Assembly (NCBI GenBank): GCA_022822865.1 | Contig: JAJDYJ010000021.1 | Location: 1-47,414 of the forward strand | Length of the DNA stretch: 47,414 nucleotides | DNA from: Pseudomonadales bacterium | GTDB lineage: Bacteria > Pseudomonadota > Gammaproteobacteria > Pseudomonadales > Pseudohongiellaceae | Direction: 5' to 3' | Part shown: positions 19,092 to 25,644 of the stretch, one piece after another | Layout of the letters: each line of letters begins with the position of its first letter | Numbering within the stretch: position 1 is the first letter of the stretch | Notes under the pieces: generated by a model | The model's input: only the letters and a program-made list of their open reading frames with translations | The model's database searches: none | What the model was told of the DNA's origin: nothing | Program-made: the position numbers and the translations under genes

Positions 19092-19514
19092 ATGAAAAAA
19101 GTAGGCGTCAAGCACAAGTCGGATGATTCCAAGATCGACCTTACACCCATGCTCGATGTGGTGTTCATCCTGTTGATCTTTTTCGTGGTCACGGCGACAT
19201 TTCTGTCCGAAACCGCCATCAGCGCGGCGAGCAGCGACAACAACAACGATCAGCCGCCGCCGGAACAGGATCTGGAAGACCGCAACATCCTGTTCGAAAT
19301 CGGCCCCAACAACGAGATCATTCTCAATCGAAACCCGCGGCCCGTCATCGCGACCCAGATTCGATCCAACATTGACCAGTTGCGCGCCGAGAATCCCGGC
19401 GCGACAGTGATCATCCAGCCTGATTCGACATCCGATGTTTCCACGCTGGTGATGATCATGGACGCCGCGCGGCAGGCCGGTATCGGGGATATCTCGATCG
19501 TCGATCCCAACTGA
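19092..19514 (+). CDS. ExbD/TolR-family biopolymer transport protein (orphan)
   Basis: A 140-residue inner-membrane protein of the ExbD/TolR family, which uses proton flow to power outer-membrane events. The single membrane segment follows LTPMLDVVFILLIFFVVTATF with the key in-membrane aspartate at D22. The periplasmic domain ends with SDVSTLVMIMDAARQAGI, also family-like. The linker (SSDNNNDQPPPEQDLEDRN) is acidic and polar. No ExbB/TolQ or TonB/TolA gene is in the window, so it must pair with a distant motor. Its stop codon TGA overlaps a CTG that seems to start the next gene. ExbD versus TolR cannot be settled. Confidence 0.92.
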   Translation: MKKVGVKHKSDDSKIDLTPMLDVVFILLIFFVVTATFLSETAISAASSDNNNDQPPPEQDLEDRNILFEIGPNNEIILNRNPRPVIATQIRSNIDQLRAENPGATVIIQPDSTSDVSTLVMIMDAARQAGIGDISIVDPN

Positions 19515-19564
19515 AAAGCCGCTGGAACAAGCAAGAAGCCCGCGCCTGCGCCAATGAACTCGAA

Positions 19565-21481
19565 TTGCGCGCCTACAGTTCCCGTCTGCTCGGACAGGAC
19601 CCTTCTCTCGTTCTGCACGGCGGCGGCAATACCTCCGTCAAGGGCGAGGCTGCCGATATCTTCGGCGAATCGCGGCGCGTACTTTTCGTCAAGGGTTCGG
19701 GCTGGGACCTGAAGAGTATCGGCGCCGCCGGATTCGCGCCTACCGATCTGAACTACCTGCTGCGACTGGCGGAACTCGAGCAACTGTCCGACAGCGAGAT
19801 GATGCGGCAGCTTCGGCTGGCGACGCTCGACCCCGCCGCGCCCAATCCATCCGTGGAAGCGATTCTTCACGCCCTGATACCGCATCGTTACGTGGATCAC
19901 ACCCACGCCGACGCTGTGGTCACGCTCAGTAATTCACCAGACGGAGAGCGCATCCTGCGCGAATTGTACGGCGACGAGGTGCTGGTGCTGCCCTATATCA
20001 TGCCCGGCTTCATCCTCGCCCGGCAGGTTGCCGAAGCTACCAGCGGTGTCGATTGGGACGCGCTGCGCGGCATCGTGCTGTTGCAGCATGGCGTCTTCAG
20101 CTTTCATGAAGACGCCGAGGGCAGTTACGAGTCGATGATCGAACTCGTGGACCGCGCCGAAAGCGAACTCCTGCGCCGCGCAGGAGGGCCTCCGCCGTCC
20201 GGCGCGGCTGCAAGTCCGGACGCCGGCTTGCCCTTGCAACTCAGCCGCTTGCGCAAGGCCGCGGGAGAATTGCATGGGACACCCATGCTGGCCAGACTCG
20301 ATTCCGGCCCGGACGCGGCCGCTCTCGCGCAACTGGATAATTGCGGCAAACTGATCCGGCGCGGACCGCTCACGCCGGACCATACGTTACACGCCAAACC
20401 GTTCGGCGCTGTTTTCGATGCGGATCCCTTGCCGGGTCTGCGCGACTTCGAGCAGGAGTATCTGCGCTATTTCCGCGACCATGCCGGCGAACGCCATCAA
20501 TGCCTCGATGCCGCGCCGCGCTACGGCGTCTGGCGGGGCAAAGGCATGATCTACCTGGCGCCGAACTGCAAGCGGCTCGAAATCGTCGCAGATATCAGCG
20601 CCCACACCATCCGCGCGATTCGGCTGGCCGAGGCCATCGGCGGCTGGCGCGCCCTGCCGCGCGAGAAACTGTTCGAGGTCGAATACTGGGAACTCGAACA
20701 GGCCAAGCTCGCCAGGGCGCGCGCGGCGCCCGAACTGCAAGGCAGGATCGCCCTGGTTACCGGAGCCGCCTCGGGCATCGGCCGCGCCGCGGTCGAGGAA
20801 TTGCGCCGCCGCGGGGCAGCCGTGATCGCATTGGATATTCGCGAAATGGAAGGGCTGGAGTCGCCGGAGACCCTGTGTCTGCGTTGCGACGTCACCGATT
20901 CGGACGCTGTCGGCGCGGCGCTCGGCCGAGGTGTGCTGCATTTCGGCGGCCTCGACATATTGATCAGTAATGCCGGCGGTTTTCCGGCGAGCGCGAGCCT
21001 GACGGAAATGACCGATGAAGTGTGGGAGCAATCCATGCAACTGAATCTCGGCTCGCATATGAAAGTGCTGCGCGCCTGCCTGCCGATGCTCGAAAACGGT
21101 TTTGACCCTGCCGTGGTCTTCGTCGCTTCCAAGAACGTACCCGCGCCGGGGCCGGGGGCCGCGGCGTATTCGGCGGCCAAGGCCGGCCTCACCCAACTCG
21201 CGAGGGTGGCCGCGCTGGAAGCCGGTTCCCTGGGAATCCGTGTCAACGTGGTGCATCCCAACGCGGTATACGACACCGGCATCTGGACCGATGAAGTACT
21301 GAACGAGCGGGCGCGGCGCCATGGCATGGATGTCGAACAGTACAAGTCATCGAACCTGCTCGGGCTCGAGGTGAGCAGCGCAGACGTCGCGGCTTCGATC
21401 GCCAGCCTCGCCGGCGCCGCATTCAGCCGCACCACCGGCGCCCAGATTCCGGTGGATGGCGGCAACGAGAGGGTAATTTAG
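19565..21481 (+). CDS. Bifunctional class II aldolase / short-chain dehydrogenase
   Basis: A 638-residue fusion. The N-terminal class II aldolase half has VLHGGGNTSVK and the zinc-binding VDHTHAD; it would split a ketose 1-phosphate into DHAP and an aldehyde. The C-terminal SDR half has TGAASGIG, NAGG, the catalytic serine in VFVASKNV and YSAAKAG; it would oxidise or reduce an alcohol or aldehyde. The first standard start is TTG 19565, but the same frame upstream encodes KSRWNKQEARACANELE, which fits the family N-terminus, from a CTG at 19511. That CTG overlaps the previous TGA stop (CTGA). mtnA follows after 78 bases and suggests a 5-deoxypentose substrate. Rhamnulose-phosphate aldolase-like activity is the alternative. 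Confidence 0.88.
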   Translation: MRAYSSRLLGQDPSLVLHGGGNTSVKGEAADIFGESRRVLFVKGSGWDLKSIGAAGFAPTDLNYLLRLAELEQLSDSEMMRQLRLATLDPAAPNPSVEAILHALIPHRYVDHTHADAVVTLSNSPDGERILRELYGDEVLVLPYIMPGFILARQVAEATSGVDWDALRGIVLLQHGVFSFHEDAEGSYESMIELVDRAESELLRRAGGPPPSGAAASPDAGLPLQLSRLRKAAGELHGTPMLARLDSGPDAAALAQLDNCGKLIRRGPLTPDHTLHAKPFGAVFDADPLPGLRDFEQEYLRYFRDHAGERHQCLDAAPRYGVWRGKGMIYLAPNCKRLEIVADISAHTIRAIRLAEAIGGWRALPREKLFEVEYWELEQAKLARARAAPELQGRIALVTGAASGIGRAAVEELRRRGAAVIALDIREMEGLESPETLCLRCDVTDSDAVGAALGRGVLHFGGLDILISNAGGFPASASLTEMTDEVWEQSMQLNLGSHMKVLRACLPMLENGFDPAVVFVASKNVPAPGPGAAAYSAAKAGLTQLARVAALEAGSLGIRVNVVHPNAVYDTGIWTDEVLNERARRHGMDVEQYKSSNLLGLEVSSADVAASIASLAGAAFSRTTGAQIPVDGGNERVI

Positions 21482-21539
21482 CGATGAGTTTCTTCCGTTC
21501 CATGAGAACGCTCGCATGGGTAACGAGAGAGTAATCCAG
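21461..21539 (+). repeat. Imperfect 21-base direct repeat after the aldolase gene, with a 16-codon ORF
   Basis: Bases 21461-21481 (the last codons and stop of the aldolase gene) recur with four changes at 21519-21539. Between them an ATG at 21484 opens 16 codons, M-S-F-F-R-S-M-R-T-L-A-W-V-T-R-E, ending at TAA 21532-21534. This may be a local duplication; the tiny ORF could couple translation to mtnA at 21560, but no evidence shows that it is expressed. Confidence 0.35.
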
Positions 21540-21559
21540 CTGCTGATCCAGGTCGAAAC

Positions 21560-22666
21560 ATGCTGATCGAAGGCAGGCAACACCGGAGTATCTGGTACGA
21601 GGCGGAAACCGATCAGGTCTGCATCATCGACCAGACCCGGCTGCCGCACGACTTTGCGATCCGTACTCTGCGGACACTGGAAGACGCCTGCGAGGCCATC
21701 GGCGCCATGCGCGTGCGCGGCGCGCCCCTGATCGGCGTCACCGCCGCTTTCGGCGTCTATCTCGCCTTGCGTGAAAACCCCGCTTCGCTCGATACAGCGA
21801 TACGGCAATTGCGCGCTACCCGCCCCACCGCGGTCAATCTGCGCTGGGCCCTGGACCGCGCCGCCCGGGAATTGTCGGAGCGGACCCGGTCGGACGCCGC
21901 CGGCAAGGCGCTGGAGTTCGCGCTGGCGTTGGCCGAAGAAGACGCTGCCTGCTGCGAAGCGATCGGCGAACATGGCGGCGAAGTGCTGCGCCGGCTGTGG
22001 CAGGAACAATGCGGGCGCGACCGGCCCTTGCAGGTACTGACTCATTGCAATGCCGGCGCCCTTGCCACGGTGGACTGGGGCACCGCGCTGGCCGCGATCT
22101 ACAAGGTCGCCGACGCGGGCGTGCCGCTGCACGTTTGGGTCGACGAAACCCGTCCGCGCAACCAGGGCGGAGCGCTGACCTGCTGGGAATTGCGCCAGGC
22201 CGGAATCGATCACAGCCTGATCGTCGACAGCGCCGCGGGTCATGTCATGGCCAGGGGTCTGGTCGATGTCTGCGTTACCGGCAGCGACCGCGTCAGCGCC
22301 TCGGGGGACGTCTGCAACAAGATCGGCACCTACCAGGTCGCGCTGGCGGCACGGGACAACAATCTGCCTTTCTATGCCGCCTTGCCCGTTTCGACCATCG
22401 ATTTCGGCTGGCCTTCGGCGGCGGAGCCGATCCCCATCGAGGAACGCGAGCCGGAAGAAGTCTCATTGACGAGCGGCATCGAAACCGGCGGAAGCGAAAC
22501 GCAAGTCCGCCAGTATCCCGGGGAAACCGTCGTGCGCAACTACGCTTTCGACGTCACTCCGGCCCGTCTCGTTAACGGCATCATCACCGAGCACGGCGTG
22601 TTCGAGGCGGAAAGGGAATCGCTCGCGGCACTGGCTGGAGCGCAACTCAGCCCATCTGGCCCGTGA
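21560..22666 (+). CDS. mtnA: S-methyl-5-thioribose-1-phosphate isomerase
   Basis: MtnA opens the ring of methylthioribose 1-phosphate to the ribulose form in methionine salvage; it also accepts 5-deoxyribose 1-phosphate in some bacteria. The 368 residues include RVRGAPLIG (52-59), the catalytic C163 in LTHCNAGALAT and D243 in GSDRVSASGDVCNKIGT, 80 residues apart as in the Bacillus enzyme. The C-terminus is normal. No mtnP, mtnK or mtnBCD genes are nearby; the neighbour is a class II aldolase fusion, so the salvage may go by the aldolase (DHAP) shunt. Its 3' end overlaps the opposed hinT by 20 bases. Confidence 0.96.
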   Translation: MLIEGRQHRSIWYEAETDQVCIIDQTRLPHDFAIRTLRTLEDACEAIGAMRVRGAPLIGVTAAFGVYLALRENPASLDTAIRQLRATRPTAVNLRWALDRAARELSERTRSDAAGKALEFALALAEEDAACCEAIGEHGGEVLRRLWQEQCGRDRPLQVLTHCNAGALATVDWGTALAAIYKVADAGVPLHVWVDETRPRNQGGALTCWELRQAGIDHSLIVDSAAGHVMARGLVDVCVTGSDRVSASGDVCNKIGTYQVALAARDNNLPFYAALPVSTIDFGWPSAAEPIPIEEREPEEVSLTSGIETGGSETQVRQYPGETVVRNYAFDVTPARLVNGIITEHGVFEAERESLAALAGAQLSPSGP

Positions 22667-22994
22667 GCTTGCGCCCGCCGAGGATGTGCAGGTGGATATG
22701 GAACACGCTTTGCCGGGCGTCCGCCCCGGTATTCATGACCAGGCGATAACCGCTTTCCGCAAGGCCAGCCTCGGCGGCGATTTCAGGCGCTCGCAGCATC
22801 ATGTGGCCGAGCAGCGCCTGGTCTTCCGCGGAAGCCTCGTCCATGTCGCTGATATGCTTGCGGGGGATGATCAGGATATGGGTCGGCGCCTGGGGGCTGA
22901 TGTCGTGAAAGGCGATTACGAGATCGTCGGCGTAGACCTGATCGCAGGGGATTTCACCGGCCACGATCTTGCAGAAAATACAATCTTCGACCAT
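22647..22994 (-). CDS. hinT: HIT-family nucleotide-binding protein HinT
   Basis: A 115-residue histidine-triad protein, a purine nucleoside phosphoramidase. It begins with the HinT signature DCIFCKIVAGEIPC and ends with the triad FHIHLHILGG (H99, H101, H103). Length is typical. It is a single gene facing mtnA, with a 20-base overlap of the two 3' ends and no room for a separate terminator. Confidence 0.96.
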   Translation of the reverse strand: MVEDCIFCKIVAGEIPCDQVYADDLVIAFHDISPQAPTHILIIPRKHISDMDEASAEDQALLGHMMLRAPEIAAEAGLAESGYRLVMNTGADARQSVFHIHLHILGGRKLTGQMG

Positions 22995-23063
22995 GCTCCT
23001 GGGCCTTGGCGGGAGATGGCCCGCAGACTAACAAATCCGCCCGGCTTGGGATAGTCTAGCCCT

Positions 23064-23840
23064 ATGCCCGACTTCATGTTCAGGATTGCCGTTCTGGCCT
23101 TGCTGTTATGCGCAGCTCCCGTGGCCGCCGCCCAGGAGCCGCGGGTCTACGGCTACGAGGTCGTCAACACCTATCCCCACGAGATCACGGCTTTCACCCA
23201 GGGCCTGATCTACCGTGACGGCCATCTCTGGGAAGGCACCGGCAAGAATGGCCTTTCCAGGCTTGCCAGGATCGATCTGGAATCCGGCGAACTGCTACAG
23301 AACGTACCGCTCGCCAGCCGCTATTTCGGCGAAGGCATCGAAATGATCGGCGACCGCGTCTACCAGCTCACCTGGCGGGCGCACATGGTATTCGTCTACG
23401 ACCGGCAAAGCCTCGAACAACTGGAAACCCACTACAACGCGCGCGAGGGCTGGGGCCTTGCCTGGGACGGCGAGCATCTGATCCTCAGCGACGGTTCCGC
23501 GAGCCTGCAATTCATCGATCCGGAGGGCTTCGTCCCGGTGCGGGAAATCGAAGTCACCGTGAGAGGGCAGCCGCTGAACCAGTTGAACGAACTCGAGTAC
23601 ATCGACGGCGAGATCTGGGCCAATGTCTGGCAGACCGATTTCATCGTTCGCATCGACCCGGCAAGCGGCGTGGTGAATTCCATCGTCGACCTGACCGGAC
23701 TTTCGGCGCGAACCGAACTCGGCAGCAGCGAGGCCGTGCTCAATGGCATCGCCTGGGACAGTGAAAACCGGCGCCTGTTCGTGACCGGCAAGCATTGGGC
23801 CAATCTGTTCGAAATCGAACTCGCGGAGCACGGTCAATAA
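23064..23840 (+). CDS. Glutaminyl-peptide cyclotransferase (bacterial five-bladed propeller type)
   Basis: The 258-residue product has a signal peptide (FRIAVLALLLCAAPVAAAQ) and belongs to the glutamine cyclotransferase family, which forms pyroglutamate at protein N-termini in the periplasm. Family landmarks are YPHEITAFTQGLIY, LWEGTGKNGLSRL, YFGEGIEM, LTWRAHMVFVYD, GWGLAWDGEHLILSDGS, LNELEYIDGEIWANVWQTD and VLNGIAWD. A membrane-anchored role is unlikely. It is followed with no gap by an aminopeptidase gene (TAA then GTG), so periplasmic peptide processing is the probable theme. Confidence 0.93.
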   Translation: MPDFMFRIAVLALLLCAAPVAAAQEPRVYGYEVVNTYPHEITAFTQGLIYRDGHLWEGTGKNGLSRLARIDLESGELLQNVPLASRYFGEGIEMIGDRVYQLTWRAHMVFVYDRQSLEQLETHYNAREGWGLAWDGEHLILSDGSASLQFIDPEGFVPVREIEVTVRGQPLNQLNELEYIDGEIWANVWQTDFIVRIDPASGVVNSIVDLTGLSARTELGSSEAVLNGIAWDSENRRLFVTGKHWANLFEIELAEHGQ

Positions 23841-24914
23841 GTGGCGCGAGTGGCAGCCAGAATCGCGGCGCTGCTGCTTGCCGCCTTTTCGTTCTCCGCC
23901 TGCGATTCCGTGGCCTGGTATCTGCAAGCCGCCCAGGGGCATCTGTCCATCGTCACCTCGCGCCAGGATATGCGCGAACTGCTGAACGACCCCGAACTTG
24001 CGCCGGAACTCGCGGCGAAGTTGCAACTGGTGCTCGAAGCCCGCGAGTTCGCCGCATCCGAACTCATGCTGCCGGCCGGCGAGAACTTTCTTGAGTTCGC
24101 CCAACTCGACCGCGAGCATGCGGTCTGGAACGTTTTCGCCGCGCCGGAGTTTTCCCTTGAGCCTGTCACCTGGTGCTACCCCATCGCCGGCTGCGCCGCC
24201 TATCGGGGTTATTTCAACGCTAATGACGCACAGGATTACGCCGCCGAACTGGAAAGCCAGGGGCTCGATGCATATGTAGGCGGCGTAGATGCCTATTCGA
24301 CACTCGGCTGGTTCGACGATGCGCTGCTCAGCACCGTTGTCGGACGGCCCGATCATCAACTGGCCGCGCTGATCTTTCACGAACTCGCGCACCAGGTCGT
24401 CTATGTTCCCGATGACACCACGCTAAGCGAAAGTTTCGCCACTGTCGTCGAAATGGAGGGGCTGCGGCGCTGGCTTGAGACGCGACAGCAATCGGAACTG
24501 CTTGAAGAAGCGCGGGCGGATGCCGAACGGCGGCGGCAATTCATCGATTTTGTCATCGGATTTCGCGGCCGTTTCGAAGAACTCTATGGCCGCGAAATGG
24601 GCGAGGCGGACATGCGCAGGGAGAAAGCCGGTCTGCAACAACAGATGCGGGCCGAGTATCGGGTGCTGAAAGCCGGATGGGGCGGTAACGCCGGTTACGA
24701 CGGCTGGTTTTCCCGCTCGCTGAACAATGCTCAGCTCACGACCGTCGGCTCATACAACGATCTGGCGCCGCAATTGCGTGAGATTCTGCGCCAGGTCGGC
24801 CACGATCTGCCGGCATTCTATGAACGAATGCGGGAATTGACGCGAATGAGCCCGGAACGGCGCGAGGAATACCTGGATTCGCTTGAACTCAGCGGTCGAG
24901 CCGGCGGCGGGTAG
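23841..24914 (+). CDS. Predicted aminopeptidase, zinc-dependent
   Basis: A 357-residue member of the predicted aminopeptidase family (Aminopep). The N-terminus (RIAALLLAAFSFSACDSVAWYLQA) has a lipobox-like SAC, so it is probably a lipoprotein. The zinc motif is HELAHQ (H180, E181, H184), followed by SESFATVVEMEG, where the third ligand glutamate is expected. The GTG start directly abuts the TAA of the cyclotransferase gene, which implies translational coupling. Its 3' end overlaps the opposed TPR gene by 26 bases. The substrate has not been established for this family. Confidence 0.88.
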   Translation: MARVAARIAALLLAAFSFSACDSVAWYLQAAQGHLSIVTSRQDMRELLNDPELAPELAAKLQLVLEAREFAASELMLPAGENFLEFAQLDREHAVWNVFAAPEFSLEPVTWCYPIAGCAAYRGYFNANDAQDYAAELESQGLDAYVGGVDAYSTLGWFDDALLSTVVGRPDHQLAALIFHELAHQVVYVPDDTTLSESFATVVEMEGLRRWLETRQQSELLEEARADAERRRQFIDFVIGFRGRFEELYGREMGEADMRREKAGLQQQMRAEYRVLKAGWGGNAGYDGWFSRSLNNAQLTTVGSYNDLAPQLREILRQVGHDLPAFYERMRELTRMSPERREEYLDSLELSGRAGGG

Positions 24915-25563
24915 CTTCCACGAGGCCGGCGTAGAATTCCGAATCCGGATCCTTGGCCATAGCGGATTCATAGGCCGCAAGCGCCTCGTCAAGGCGGTTT
25001 TCCTGCTCCAGGATCCGGCCCAGGCTGCGGTCGAAAAAGGCGTTTTCGGGCATTGCCTCGATCGCGGCCCGATATACTTCGATCGCCTTGTCCGCGTCGC
25101 CGCCGTTGTTATACGTGTTGGCCATGACATGGACCTGGGAGTCGTTGCCGCGGTCGAGTTCGATCGCCCGCAGGTCGTAAGGCAGCGCCGCCTCGAAATC
25201 TCCCGCCGCCCGCTCCAGTTCGCCGAGCGTGGATACCGCCGCGATCAGGCCGGCGGTGACTTCGGCCTGCATTTCGATATAGCGAGCGAGCAGGGGACGC
25301 GCCTCATCGTTGCGTTCGAGGAAATAGTAGATATTGGCCAGGTTGCGGACCGCTTCGGTGAAATTCGGATCGGCGGCGATCGCCTTGCGATATTCGTCGA
25401 TGGCCTCTTCATATCTCTCCAGATTGCTGTATACGTTGCCCCGCCGGAACATGCGCGCCGCCAGTTCCGTATCGACCGCCGCCCCAGTGGTCGGCGCCGG
25501 ATCCTGGGCCCAGGCCGCCGCAGCCGTCAGGCAGAAGAATGCGAATATGAACGATCTGATCAC
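24889..25563 (-). CDS. Periplasmic tetratricopeptide-repeat protein
   Basis: A 224-residue protein with a signal peptide (FIFAFFCLTAAAAWAQ) and then about five TPR units; clear ones are NVYSNLERYEEAIDEYRKAIAADPNF, NTYNNGGDADKAIEVYRAAIEAMPEN and EQENRLDEALAAYESAMAKDPDS. TPRs are protein-binding scaffolds. No enzyme domain is present. It lies downstream of the SelD fusion on the same strand, 81 bases away across a palindrome. A partner cannot be inferred. Confidence 0.85.
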   Translation of the reverse strand: MIRSFIFAFFCLTAAAAWAQDPAPTTGAAVDTELAARMFRRGNVYSNLERYEEAIDEYRKAIAADPNFTEAVRNLANIYYFLERNDEARPLLARYIEMQAEVTAGLIAAVSTLGELERAAGDFEAALPYDLRAIELDRGNDSQVHVMANTYNNGGDADKAIEVYRAAIEAMPENAFFDRSLGRILEQENRLDEALAAYESAMAKDPDSEFYAGLVEATRRRLDR

Positions 25564-25588
25564 TATTGTTTCGCTATCAGGGCGTTAT

Positions 25589-25608
25589 GGGCGAGGCATG
25601 CCTTGCCC
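25589..25608. repeat. Short palindromic repeat (REP-like)
   Basis: GGGCGAGGCATGCCTTGCCC is a near-perfect palindrome with one mismatch, followed by CTACAGGGC. GC-rich units of this GGGCGAGGCATGCC form are often dispersed in proteobacterial genomes. It lies between the SelD fusion and the TPR gene and could form a hairpin in their transcript. Confidence 0.45.
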
Positions 25609-25644
25609 CTACAGGGCGGCAATCGACTGGATCTTGCCTCAAGC

